Position numbers and translations under genes: made by a program. The notes below the pieces were generated by a model. It saw only the letters and a program-made list of their open reading frames with translations, ran no database searches and was not told where the DNA came from. Below are positions 35,493-43,922 of a stretch of 64,000 nucleotides of DNA, one piece after another; position 1 is the stretch's first letter; each line of letters starts with the position of its first letter. The stretch is from Bog-375 sp049587755 (GTDB taxonomy: Bacteria; Acidobacteriota; Terriglobia; Bryobacterales; Bryobacteraceae). The stretch is from NCBI GenBank assembly GCA_049587755.1, contig JBAVEN010000065.1, positions 1-64,000 of the forward strand, written 5' to 3'.

Positions 35493-37190
35493 TCAGGCCG
35501 GCAGGCGAATCAGGAAGCGAGCGCCTCGGCCGGTGGTCGAGTCTGCCCAAATCTCGCCGCCGTGATCGAGGATGGTGCGCCGCGACAGGGCCAGCCCAAG
35601 GCCCATTCCGTGGCGCTTGCCGAAGGTGGCGAAAGGCTCGAACAGATGCGGCCGCACCTCGCTGCTTATTCCGGCGCCGTCGTCCTCCACGCTCACCACC
35701 ACGGAGTGGTCCGCTGGTTCGGCGGAAATGCGCACGTGGCCGCCTTGCGGCAGAGCGTCGATCGCGTTAGCGATCAGATTCTGGAAAACCCGCTCGACAG
35801 ACGGCCGGTCGAGGGTGAGTTCGATTTCCGGCGAAACATCGCACGCCAGGGACACGCCGGGACGGGAGGCGGCGTCCGCGAGGGAATCGCACGCGGCGAG
35901 AACCACATCGCGCAAGTGGCAAGCTTCGCGACGGCGGCTGTGGCCGCGGCTCGCGTCAGCCAGTTCCTGTAACATCGCCAGAATTTGGCGCGACGAACCG
36001 TAGATGCTGGCGGCAAGCTTCTTTACCTGGTCGCCGGAGAGTTCGGCATCCACCAGCATTTCCGCGCCGCCGTAAATCGCCGCCAGCGGATTGCGCAGGT
36101 CGTGGATGATGGAAGTGGACAGGCGGCCGACGGTGGAGATCCGCTCCTGCCGGATCAACTCCTGGCGCGCAAGACGCAGCGAAGTGCACATTTCGTTGAA
36201 GCTTTCGGCCAGCCGCCCCAGTTCGTCGGAGCTGGAAACGGGGACCTGCGCGTCGTAGTCGCCGGTTGCGATTCGCGATGCTGCCTGCTCCAGCGCACGC
36301 ACCGGCCGCACAATGCGGCGGGCCAACAGGTAGGTGCCGACGAGTCCGAGCCAGATCGCCAGCATCCAGATCAACACCATCTGGACGCGCAGCGTAGACA
36401 GACGCTGATCGGCGGCCTGAAAGGAGCGCAAGATGCGGAGCTCGCCCACCTGCTCGCCTGCAATGTCGGCGAGCGGCGTGACGAACTGTGCATAATTCAG
36501 ATCCCCGATTCGGACTTGCTCGTGTCGTGTGAGCTCCCCGGGCACGCTGACGGGGAGCGTGGAAGCGATCAGCCGGCCGCGCGAAAAGAAAGCGAAGTCG
36601 CTGCCGGTGGCTTGCTTCAGTTCGCGCGCCAGGGCGGCATCTACCTCGAAGCAGGCGACCAGCACATTGAGTAGCGCCGACCCGTGCGCTGCGGCCACAT
36701 ACACCGGTGTTACCACGGTCTGGTAGAGTCGCCCGTTCTCAATCACGAACCCGGTGGCCTGGCCGGGAAAGCGGGCCATGGCGGCGGAGAGGGGAAAACT
36801 AGGGACCGTCCCGACCGCCGGGCCGAGCGAGGCGATCACCGTTCCTCCGGGCTCCAGGACGTAGAACAGAGTGCGGCTGGGGGCAATGCTGTTCCAGAGA
36901 TCGCTGGCGGTGTCGCGGATGGTCGTTTGATCGCGCGTGCCGAATGCGGCCCGCACGTCGGACATGCGGCTCAGCACGAGGCTGACCGAGGCCAGCCGTT
37001 CGGCACGCGCCTGCCATAGCGACTCATAGGCACGGGAGCTCGCGGCCACTTCCTCGTTCAGCATGACCGTGGCGATGCGCATGAAGTGGTTCTGCACCAA
37101 CCAGCCGGCGACGGCCAACAGGCAGGTGATGGCCACCGACGTGGAGAGCATGATCTTCCACAGCAGCGACATGGATTGCAGGCGGCGCAC
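35493..37190 (-). CDS. Membrane sensor histidine kinase of the porin-cytochrome locus
   Basis: The 565-residue protein has TM1 (about 9-30), an extracytoplasmic sensor of about 230 residues, TM2 (about 265-288), a HAMP domain (RRIVRPVRALEQAASRIATG) and a transmitter with phospho-acceptor His363 in SIIHDLRNPLAAIYGG, an N box (NLIANAIDAL) and G boxes (DDGAGIS, GMGLGLAL). It begins 2 bp after the cupredoxin stop with a GTG; an internal ATG at 37172 is also possible. The receivers encoded upstream in the same run are its likely partners. The signal is unknown; a redox or electron-acceptor cue is inferred from context. Confidence 0.9.
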   Translation of the reverse strand: MRRLQSMSLLWKIMLSTSVAITCLLAVAGWLVQNHFMRIATVMLNEEVAASSRAYESLWQARAERLASVSLVLSRMSDVRAAFGTRDQTTIRDTASDLWNSIAPSRTLFYVLEPGGTVIASLGPAVGTVPSFPLSAAMARFPGQATGFVIENGRLYQTVVTPVYVAAAHGSALLNVLVACFEVDAALARELKQATGSDFAFFSRGRLIASTLPVSVPGELTRHEQVRIGDLNYAQFVTPLADIAGEQVGELRILRSFQAADQRLSTLRVQMVLIWMLAIWLGLVGTYLLARRIVRPVRALEQAASRIATGDYDAQVPVSSSDELGRLAESFNEMCTSLRLARQELIRQERISTVGRLSTSIIHDLRNPLAAIYGGAEMLVDAELSGDQVKKLAASIYGSSRQILAMLQELADASRGHSRRREACHLRDVVLAACDSLADAASRPGVSLACDVSPEIELTLDRPSVERVFQNLIANAIDALPQGGHVRISAEPADHSVVVSVEDDGAGISSEVRPHLFEPFATFGKRHGMGLGLALSRRTILDHGGEIWADSTTGRGARFLIRLPA

Positions 37191-37192
37191 GG

Positions 37193-37903
37193 TTATTTGT
37201 GAGTCGCGGGATAGAAGCCCGCGTCGTCCGGCGCAGGTGGGTAATCCTGCCCGTATTTGTTTTTGTGCGGAATGAAGAGGTAGCCATTCTCGGAAATGAC
37301 GACTGGCGGAATCGACACGCGCTCTCCGGAGATGGTGACGCGCCGGCGCGCGTTTCGCAACGCGGCTTGGGTGGCGCGCTCGTGAAAGAAGGTGAGATCG
37401 AACTCACCGTCGGGCACTCCGGCGATCTCGAAACTTCCGTCCGGCTTGGTGATGCCGAACAGCGGCGCATCCAGCACTGCGATAACCGCGCTCATGCTGG
37501 AATGGATGTTACAAAACACACGCACGATGCCGGGGCGGTTGAAGCGGATGCTGCGTGTGGTACCGGGCGGATACAGGCCGACGTCAAAAAGCTGGCCGTC
37601 GTAGTTGGAGAACGCGTTGTGGAAGACCGGATCGAGATTGGGAAAATCCACCGTCGAGCCCACCGTAACGATCAGCAGATGGGGCTGAAAGGTTTTATCC
37701 TTCTGTAGCATCCTGGCGTGCAACGGGGCTGGCGCCCGCGCCGGGCCGAATGGTTCCAGCCAGACCGCGACCCCGGAGTAGTCGTGGTGCTGGCGGACCG
37801 CTGGCGCGCGCGAATCGACCAGTTCCACGCGGCCCGACAGCGTGGCGGCGAAACCCGGGCACGCCAGCGCGGCGCTAAAACAGATACGCGAAAGCGAGGT
37901 CAT
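37193..37903 (-). CDS. Exported cupredoxin-like protein with type-1 copper ligands
   Basis: The roughly 236-residue product starts with a signal peptide (SLSRICFSAALACPGFA). A cupredoxin domain follows (about residues 75-150): HLLIVTVGSTVDFPNLDPVF then a His in FHNAFS and the C-x-x-H-x-x-M set in RVFCNIHSSMSAVI. Those are the His, Cys, His and Met ligands of a blue-copper site, as in methylamine-utilization-type plastocyanin-like proteins. A carboxypeptidase-regulatory-like beta-fold follows (FEIAGVPDGEFDLTFFHE). It probably carries electrons in the periplasm. The start overlaps the porin gene's 3' end by 29 bp. Confidence 0.8.
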   Translation of the reverse strand: MTSLSRICFSAALACPGFAATLSGRVELVDSRAPAVRQHHDYSGVAVWLEPFGPARAPAPLHARMLQKDKTFQPHLLIVTVGSTVDFPNLDPVFHNAFSNYDGQLFDVGLYPPGTTRSIRFNRPGIVRVFCNIHSSMSAVIAVLDAPLFGITKPDGSFEIAGVPDGEFDLTFFHERATQAALRNARRRVTISGERVSIPPVVISENGYLFIPHKNKYGQDYPPAPDDAGFYPATHK

Positions 37904-39236
37904 AGTGAGGGTTGAGGCGGGCTGGGGACCCGATGTATGCCGTTTGGACGATTGCCGACTCAAAACTGGCGACCACGTTCGAGACGATCTGGTACATGGC
38001 GTTAGCACCGTAGGACTGGTTCTTGGAAATCAGGCCGGTCAGCAGGTCGCGATTGCGGTCGTCTTCCTGACCGCCGAACAGGTGAAACGCCAACCGGCGG
38101 GTGGCGCGATATTCGAGTTGTGCCCAACCGCCTGCGCCACGCACTGCCTTCGGCGCCCCGTAGTAGGGCACCACGACGCCTTGGCGAAGACCGCCGATCA
38201 CGCCCATGTTTTCACCCAGAAAAGCGGCGCCGGTGACCGTGAAGGCCCGCGCCAAAGGAATGCGCCAGTCCACGGACGCAATGCGCGACGGTACGGAATG
38301 CCCGAGTAACTGCGAGTTACTGACATGGAAACCAGGCGCGATCTCGAAGTCGCCGTGGTCGGCAGATTTCTTCCAGAACACGAACCTGCCTTCAAGCGCC
38401 GGCCGGCCGGCGGGTGCGTAAGAGGAGTATTCGGCCGCCGCGACGTTGCCGGTCTCACTGGTCTCGAGAACTCCGGCTTGGGCGCGAAGTCCGGCGGAAT
38501 CGCCGAACTGAACCCGCTGCTCGATGCGGGCTTGCGGCCGCCAGAGCCAAAGGTTGCCGGCGCCGGTGAGCGGCGAAACTCCGACCTGTGCCAGCGAATC
38601 CGGTTCGCGAGGCGCGAGGATTGGCTTGTCTTGCGCCACGGTAAAGGTGGTGTTCGCCCACTGGAAATTGATGGAGGCGACCCGCAAGCGGACCAACTGG
38701 TCCAGCGAGTCTCCTGAGCCGCCGAACAGATCCACATAAGCGTCACCGGAGACCTCGGCTCCGGCTACGCGCTCCGGCGCCTGGAACTTCAAACCGACGA
38801 TGGTTTGGCGCAGTGTGGCGCCGTCGGAATGCGTGCCGGCCGCGGCTGCGGCGGTAGTGGGGTCCTGTTCGCCCCCTCCGTATCTGCCGTTCACATATGA
38901 ATTGAACAAGACCATGCCGGTGAGCTGGACCGCTGAGTGGTGTTCGGATTCGACGCCGGTCTGGGCCAAGTCTCGGATCCGTTGTTCCGCCACATCGAGA
39001 CGCTCTGCCAGTGGGGCCGATGGCGCAGCAGACTGGGCCGCGGTCGGCGCGGGGGCCGCGGCCGCGGAAGCAATCTGCTCGCGCAGTGCATGGATCTCCG
39101 CCATCAATTCGCGGTTCTGTTGTTCCAGGACGTCGAGGCGCTGAAGAATACGTTCCAGGTCCGCCGGCTCGCGCGTTTGCGCGGCCATTACCCCGGAAAC
39201 CACCGCCAGGAGGAAGAAGCGCAGCTTAAGGTGCAT
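37875..39236 (-). CDS. Outer-membrane porin with N-terminal coiled coil
   Basis: The 453-residue protein has a signal peptide (LRFFLLAVVSGVMAAQ), a coiled-coil region (about 25-60, LEQQNRELMAEIHALREQI), an Ala/Pro linker, a second short helix (AERLDVAEQRIRDLA), and a beta-strand-rich barrel ending in a terminal Phe (DLAFAYLF), the usual outer-membrane insertion signal. It resembles DcaP- or phosphate-selective-type porins with trimeric coiled-coil plugs. Its substrate is not visible. It overlaps the lone-receiver gene by 11 bp, so it is in the same operon. Confidence 0.75.
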   Translation of the reverse strand: MHLKLRFFLLAVVSGVMAAQTREPADLERILQRLDVLEQQNRELMAEIHALREQIASAAAAPAPTAAQSAAPSAPLAERLDVAEQRIRDLAQTGVESEHHSAVQLTGMVLFNSYVNGRYGGGEQDPTTAAAAAGTHSDGATLRQTIVGLKFQAPERVAGAEVSGDAYVDLFGGSGDSLDQLVRLRVASINFQWANTTFTVAQDKPILAPREPDSLAQVGVSPLTGAGNLWLWRPQARIEQRVQFGDSAGLRAQAGVLETSETGNVAAAEYSSYAPAGRPALEGRFVFWKKSADHGDFEIAPGFHVSNSQLLGHSVPSRIASVDWRIPLARAFTVTGAAFLGENMGVIGGLRQGVVVPYYGAPKAVRGAGGWAQLEYRATRRLAFHLFGGQEDDRNRDLLTGLISKNQSYGANAMYQIVSNVVASFESAIVQTAYIGSPARLNPHYDLAFAYLF

Positions 39237-39606
39237 GGATCAGTTCCTTGACCTTGCGCCGGATGGCGCTCGGCGAGTAAGGCTTGGGGAAATACGCGTT
39301 CGCGCCCAGACTCAGGGCGCGCTCGGGAGAAGCCGGATCCGGATCCCCGCTGGTGACCAGGATGGGCAAGTGGGCGAAGCGCGGCTGGTTTCTCAACCGC
39401 GAGATCAGCTCGAAGCCGTCCATCGATGGAAGGTGAATATCGGTGATGACCGCCGCAATTTCGGTTGTGTCGAGGATGCGAAGCGCTTCTTCAGCCGTCG
39501 ATGTGTGAGCCAGGCGCGGTTCGGTGTCGCCGTCGAAGGCGATTTCCATAGTGGAAATACAGTGGGATTCGTCTTCCACCAGAAGTACCGTGCGGCGCAG
39601 TACCAT
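39226..39606 (-). CDS. Stand-alone receiver domain response regulator
   Basis: The 126-residue protein is a single receiver domain: VLLVEDESHC with the acidic pair, the phospho-acceptor Asp56 in VITDIHLPSMDG, the conserved Ser/Thr in LVTSGD and the Lys in YFPKPY. No output domain is present, so it probably passes phosphate or binds a partner, like CheY or Spo0F proteins. It lies between the OmpR-type regulator and the porin gene in the electron-transfer locus. Confidence 0.88.
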   Translation of the reverse strand: MVLRRTVLLVEDESHCISTMEIAFDGDTEPRLAHTSTAEEALRILDTTEIAAVITDIHLPSMDGFELISRLRNQPRFAHLPILVTSGDPDPASPERALSLGANAYFPKPYSPSAIRRKVKELIHAP

Positions 39607-39618
39607 TCCTCCACGTCC

Positions 39619-40293
39619 TTAGGGGATGAAACGATAGCCGACGCCGTGCATAGTCACGAAATGGCGGGGCGTTTCCGATTCCGCTTCCAGCTTCTGGCGC
39701 AGGCGCACCACGTGAGCGTCCACCGTTCGCGTATTCGGAAAAGCGTCGTAGCCCCATACCGAGTTGAGAAGCACGTCGCGGCTTAAAGCCCGGTCGGGGT
39801 TCTGCACGAAAAAAACCAGCAGCTTGTACTCGGCCCTGGTGAGCTTGACCTCGTCGCCGTGTTTGCGCACTAGGGACCGGTCGAGATCGACTTCGACGTC
39901 GGAAAAAGTGATGGCGTGACTGGCTTCGGGAGTCGTGCGGCGCAAGACCGCACGAATCCGCGCCAGCAGTTCACGGGTGCCAAAGGGCTTGACAATGTAA
40001 TCGTCAGCTCCAATTTCGAGCATCAGCACCTTGTCGATCTCGTCGCCGATGGCGCTGAGCACGATCAGCGGCGTTTGCACGCCGGCGTTACGCAGCGATT
40101 TGCAGACGTCCACGCCGCTGAGGCCGGGCATGCGCAGGTCAACCACGATCAAGTTGGGGCGCGCGGTCATGGCTTCCTGCAAGCCTGTCTTGCCATCGGC
40201 AGCGAAGATCGCGCGAAACCCCTCCTTTTCCAGCATTACTCCGATTACTTCGCGAATGCCGGCATCATCGTCGATGACCAGGACGGTCTGCAT
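39619..40293 (-). CDS. OmpR-family response regulator
   Basis: The 224-residue protein has a receiver (VLVIDDDAG, phospho-acceptor Asp52 in VVDLRMPGLSG, VLSAIGDE, Lys in IVKPFG) and a C-terminal winged helix (LTRAEYKLLVFFVQNPDRAL and NTRTVDAHVVRLRQKLE). It is a transcription regulator of the OmpR/PhoB class, whose members bind direct repeats with about 11-bp period; such repeats occur near this locus. It begins 3 bp after the winged-helix gene. Confidence 0.93.
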   Translation of the reverse strand: MQTVLVIDDDAGIREVIGVMLEKEGFRAIFAADGKTGLQEAMTARPNLIVVDLRMPGLSGVDVCKSLRNAGVQTPLIVLSAIGDEIDKVLMLEIGADDYIVKPFGTRELLARIRAVLRRTTPEASHAITFSDVEVDLDRSLVRKHGDEVKLTRAEYKLLVFFVQNPDRALSRDVLLNSVWGYDAFPNTRTVDAHVVRLRQKLEAESETPRHFVTMHGVGYRFIP

Positions 40294-40296
40294 GCC

Positions 40297-40704
40297 TCAG
40301 GCCCCTAATTCTAGCCGATTCTCCACTCCCGCGCACGCGGCATACACGCGCGGCGGGGCAACTGCACGCGGCTCGCGCGGCGGCTGATAGCGGCAGCCGT
40401 TGCCGCATACCGTTTCCAAGTGGCGGTGACCAAACGTGCCCAGTTTCTTGCGCAGGCGGGCCAAGTGAACATCCAGCGTGCGGGTTCGAATCTGGCCGCC
40501 GTAGCCCCAAACCGCCAGCAGCAGATCCGTCCTGGTGAAGACCTCGCCGTTGTGAGCCGCCAGAAAGGTCAGCAGCAGGTACTCCTTGGCGGTCAGCGAG
40601 ACGGATTGGGAATCCAGCGTCACCGCGCGGTTCGAGAAATCAATCCTCAGACGGGCATCTTCGTAAGGTTCCCGGCTTGTATGTGCAACCCAAAGTGGTT
40701 CCAT
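40297..40704 (-). CDS. Receiver-less OmpR-type winged-helix DNA-binding protein
   Basis: The 135-residue product has only the Trans_reg_C winged helix (RAVTLDSQSVSLTAKEYLLL, then RTDLLLAVWGYGGQIRTRTL, HLARLRKKLG). The N-terminal 25 residues are too few for a receiver. The C-terminal 25 residues look unstructured. It could act independently of phosphorylation or compete or cooperate with the full-length OmpR-type regulator encoded 3 bp downstream. A GTAAA direct repeat lies 62 bp upstream of its ATG. Confidence 0.8.
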   Translation of the reverse strand: MEPLWVAHTSREPYEDARLRIDFSNRAVTLDSQSVSLTAKEYLLLTFLAAHNGEVFTRTDLLLAVWGYGGQIRTRTLDVHLARLRKKLGTFGHRHLETVCGNGCRYQPPREPRAVAPPRVYAACAGVENRLELGA

Positions 40705-40765
40705 GTTGGTTCAGTCCTCGATACAAAAGTTAACGGGAAACCCGGCTAGAGGTCGTTGGGAATTT

Positions 40766-40781
40766 GTAAAGAGGGTGTAAA
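40766..40781 (-). promoter_or_regulatory. Direct-repeat site upstream of the winged-helix/response-regulator operon
   Basis: GTAAA at 40766-40770 and 40777-40781 (plus strand) has an 11-bp period, matching the site at 35444-35459. It lies 62-77 bp upstream of the winged-helix gene start, between that gene and the end of the beta-barrel gene. It is a candidate OmpR-type binding site. Confidence 0.5.
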
Positions 40782-40800
40782 AGTATCGGACCCGGCAGGC

Positions 40801-42828
40801 TCAGAACGACCAAAGTACGCTGGTGTAACCCGTGTGGGCGCGGAAGTTCTGGTCATAGCCCAGCTGATGGAACAATTCGCCGTAGCCATAGAACTGCCAT
40901 CCCGCGTTCCAGCGCACCTTGGGACCGATCCGAATCGAAAGCCGTGCCATTGGCGATTGGTACGTGAGTGGGAAAGTCTGTACCGAGTCGAGCAGCGTCG
41001 CGATCGGGTCGCTAACTCCGACGGGCACCGCCGAGGCCCGGCCGTCGCCGGTGTCCTTGGTGATGGTGTAGCCGAGGTACAGGTCGGTGCGGCTGCGAAT
41101 GCCGAAGCGCAAGCCAGCATTGGCGGCGTGGATGTTACTGATGTAAATCGAGTCGTAACTGGTTTGCAACTGCGGGGATTGCACGCCGGCAAAAAAGGCC
41201 AGGCCGCCCACGGTATCCAGATGAAGCTTCGAGTAGCTGGCGTCGAAGGTAAGCCAATCCCGCAGAGCGAAAGAAGCCGCCGCGTTGTATTGGCGCGATC
41301 GCGAACTGTAGGTCGTAAAAGAAAGCGGAGCGTTCTCGTTGTACAGCTCGCGGTAACCGGCGGAAAGCTGGAGCTTGCTCTTGCGGTACTGGATCCGGCC
41401 GCCGAGCGTATGGTAATTGCGGTCGCTCATCGGCGTGAGCGGATGATCGGCATGACCAACCTCGCCCTCCAGGTTGATCGTAAGCGGCTGAAGCGGGCGG
41501 AAGCGGAAGCCAACGGAGCCGGCGTTCAAGTGGCTTTCCTGTTGGTAAAGGCCGCTCACCGCGCTGCCGGCGGCCGCCGGAATCGAGAACGCCTCCAGAA
41601 AACGAATCTGGCGGCCGGAATCGGTGAAGCCGGCATAGGCGCTGAACCAGTCGCTGAAACGGTAGTTCAGGTCGGTTGAATTGGCCACGGTGCGCACGCC
41701 GAGAAACTTGAAGTTCAGCGTCGTGGCGGCGCCGGTGCCGTTATCGAATTCGGTGAAATAGGAATCGCCGTCGATACGAGTGTCGTGCACAGCGGTGTTG
41801 TTGACAATGGTGAGGCGGCTGGTGGGAAAGAGGCTGAGGCTGAAATCGCCGGCGACAACCGGCCGCTGCGCATCGCCGCTCACCACGATCTGGCGGTTGT
41901 CTGCGGCGCCAAAGCGATCGAGGCCTGCAGTCAGTTCATTCATTGCGAACCCGCCGTTACCGAGGTTGTAAGTCAGGCGCGCATTCAGTGCCCAGTGCTT
42001 GCGGCTGCCATAAAGGTTGCCGAACCAGCCCGGATTCGATCCGTGGTTCGGCTCGGATCGCTGGAATTGCTGGAGCACAGTAGCATCTGTCGCCACACCC
42101 GAGGCCTCGTTACCGGTGAAGCTGTAGCCGGAGTCATCCTTATAAAAGTCCCACGTGTGACGCGCGATGAAGCGGAAACCGGCCCAGTCGGCCAGGATGC
42201 CGATACGGTACTCATTCCACTGCTGCTTCACGTTTTCAAACACTGGAAAGGCGGAGGAAAGAGTATCGAAGCCCTGAACGGTGGAAAGCGCCGGCCCGCT
42301 CTCTGTATCACGGCTGTAACCCATTTCCACCTGGAAGTGCGACTGCGGAAAAAGGGTAAGAGAGTGATCCTGTAACCCGCGCACAGTGTCCATGAGATGC
42401 TCGCCGCCCGAAATCACCAGGCCGGGATTGTAGTAATCGTCCTCGCGCCAGAGCATATCGTAACGGTAGAGACCGTTTTTCTCAATGCGCAGGCTGGCGT
42501 TCTGATAGGGGTCGTTGCCGAGCCCGCTGGTGGAAAGCAGAATCTCGTCAAACCAGCGACCGTGGCCGTCCTTCGAGTTGATACTCAGGTTGCTGGCCAG
42601 CAGGCGGATGCCGTCCCCGTAATTGACATCGCTGCGGTAAGTGTCCACACTGCCGCCGGCCAGAAGCCACCGGTAACCGAGTTCGAATGAGTCGACAATA
42701 TTGTAATTAGCGAAATCGCCGCCGCGCGCAACGCCCACCGCTTCAGGCGTGGGTGCGATTGTCTGCTGCGCCCGCAGCGACCCGAGGACGGCAAGAACCA
42801 GGCAGCAGCGCTTGAAGATGGTAGTCAT
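40801..42828 (-). CDS. MtrB/PioB-like outer-membrane beta-barrel of a porin-cytochrome conduit
   Basis: From the ATG at 42828 the product is about 675 residues, close to MtrB/PioB sheath proteins. It starts with a signal peptide (FKRCCLVLAVLGSLRAQQ), then alternating strands rich in aromatic residues (FELGYRWLLAGGSVDTYRSD, ASLRIEKNGLYRYDMLWRED) and a terminal Phe (TSVLWSF). In MtrAB and PioAB systems the barrel holds a decaheme cytochrome across the outer membrane. Here the decaheme gene overlaps it by 4 bp (ATGA). No mature CxxC was seen. The assignment rests on layout and neighbour; the sequence family is remote. Confidence 0.72.
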   Translation of the reverse strand: MTTIFKRCCLVLAVLGSLRAQQTIAPTPEAVGVARGGDFANYNIVDSFELGYRWLLAGGSVDTYRSDVNYGDGIRLLASNLSINSKDGHGRWFDEILLSTSGLGNDPYQNASLRIEKNGLYRYDMLWREDDYYNPGLVISGGEHLMDTVRGLQDHSLTLFPQSHFQVEMGYSRDTESGPALSTVQGFDTLSSAFPVFENVKQQWNEYRIGILADWAGFRFIARHTWDFYKDDSGYSFTGNEASGVATDATVLQQFQRSEPNHGSNPGWFGNLYGSRKHWALNARLTYNLGNGGFAMNELTAGLDRFGAADNRQIVVSGDAQRPVVAGDFSLSLFPTSRLTIVNNTAVHDTRIDGDSYFTEFDNGTGAATTLNFKFLGVRTVANSTDLNYRFSDWFSAYAGFTDSGRQIRFLEAFSIPAAAGSAVSGLYQQESHLNAGSVGFRFRPLQPLTINLEGEVGHADHPLTPMSDRNYHTLGGRIQYRKSKLQLSAGYRELYNENAPLSFTTYSSRSRQYNAAASFALRDWLTFDASYSKLHLDTVGGLAFFAGVQSPQLQTSYDSIYISNIHAANAGLRFGIRSRTDLYLGYTITKDTGDGRASAVPVGVSDPIATLLDSVQTFPLTYQSPMARLSIRIGPKVRWNAGWQFYGYGELFHQLGYDQNFRAHTGYTSVLWSF

Positions 42829-43772
42829 CGCAGAAAGGTCTCGTCGACGTTGGATCCGTGGATACGCACGTGGCAGGTAGTGCAACGCTGGTAACGCGGA
42901 TCGAGCAGGTTGTGCTGCGAGGTCTGGATGGGAACACCGTTGTTGCGAGTGCCGGAAGCGCCCCCGTTGTGGCATCCCAGGCACAGCGTGAATACTACCG
43001 GCCGGCGTAACAGGCGCTCATTGGTCGAGCCGTGCGGAAAGTGACAGACTTCGCAGCCCTCCACGCGCACCGGCGGATGCTCGTACACGAACGGGCCGCG
43101 CTTGTCGACGTGGCACTTGAGGCAGGGCTCCTCATTGTTCAGCGCCTGATCCACCATGCGTGGGTGATCTGACATGCGCCAGGTGGGCGCGAAAGCGCCA
43201 TGCGGATTGTGGCAATCCGAACACTCCATGAAACCTTCATTGACGCGGTGCTTGCTGGGCATTTCAAACTGCGCACGAATGCCGGCGTGACACCCGTAGC
43301 ACAGTTCCGTCTGTCTTTTGGCGAGGAGAAACTTGGACGTCGGCGAGTGATGAATGGAATGGCAGGACGTGCAGGCGACATCGGCTAGCGTATGTTCTGA
43401 GCGGCGTATGTTGGCCTTTTGAAAGTCGCGCGAGTGGCAAGTGAGGCAAACTTCGAGCGCCTTGGCCTGCGGCATCACGGAAAACGCATTAGGGATGGTG
43501 GCCTTGCCGCCATGGGCGGCTAGGTGCGCTCCGCCCGGTCCGTGGCAGCTTTCACAACCAGCGCGGCTGGGAGGCAAATCGCCGGAAGCCACACTTTTGA
43601 AATGCGGGTTCTTGTAGAAGTTGAACCAGATATCCGCATGGCATGTTTTGCAGGCGTTACTGCCCACGTATCCACCAGCGGTCGCTGCGCCGAAGCTTGG
43701 GGCAGCCCCGCAAGCAGCCATAACTGCCAGGAGCAGCCATTGCATGCTGAGTATCATGGGCCGGCGATTCAT
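42825..43772 (-). CDS. DmsE/MtrA-type decaheme c-type cytochrome
   Basis: The 315-residue protein has an export signal (MQWLLLAVMAACGAAPSFGA) and exactly ten CxxCH heme sites: CKTCH, CESCH, CLTCH, CTSCH, CYGCH, CSDCH, CLKCH, CEVCH, CLGCH and CTTCH. Length and heme count match the DmsE/MtrA periplasmic decaheme family, which moves electrons through an outer-membrane barrel to external acceptors or donors. The next gene, overlapping by 4 bp, encodes the likely barrel partner. No outer-surface cytochrome (MtrC-like) gene is present here. Direction of electron flow cannot be told from sequence. Confidence 0.92.
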   Translation of the reverse strand: MNRRPMILSMQWLLLAVMAACGAAPSFGAATAGGYVGSNACKTCHADIWFNFYKNPHFKSVASGDLPPSRAGCESCHGPGGAHLAAHGGKATIPNAFSVMPQAKALEVCLTCHSRDFQKANIRRSEHTLADVACTSCHSIHHSPTSKFLLAKRQTELCYGCHAGIRAQFEMPSKHRVNEGFMECSDCHNPHGAFAPTWRMSDHPRMVDQALNNEEPCLKCHVDKRGPFVYEHPPVRVEGCEVCHFPHGSTNERLLRRPVVFTLCLGCHNGGASGTRNNGVPIQTSQHNLLDPRYQRCTTCHVRIHGSNVDETFLR

Positions 43773-43823
43773 GACCTAATGATACCGGGCGGCTAGGCCC
43801 GGCCCCCGGATACATCGACACAG

Positions 43824-43840
43824 TTTACGGCAGAGTTTAC
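43824..43840. promoter_or_regulatory. TTTAC direct repeat between the cytochrome and TonB-type receptor genes
   Basis: TTTAC at 43824-43828 and 43836-43840 (plus strand) has a 12-bp period and lies 52-68 bp upstream of the decaheme cytochrome ATG and about 85-100 bp upstream of the divergent receptor gene. It resembles the other two sites but in reversed orientation and with one extra base, so it is the weakest of the three. Confidence 0.4.
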
Positions 43841-43922
43841 CTTTGTTCCACTTGCGGCACCAGGCTACCGGCGTTGAGGTTGTTACACGCGCAAACCGCA
43901 AAGGCAGGCTATAAGGGAATGA

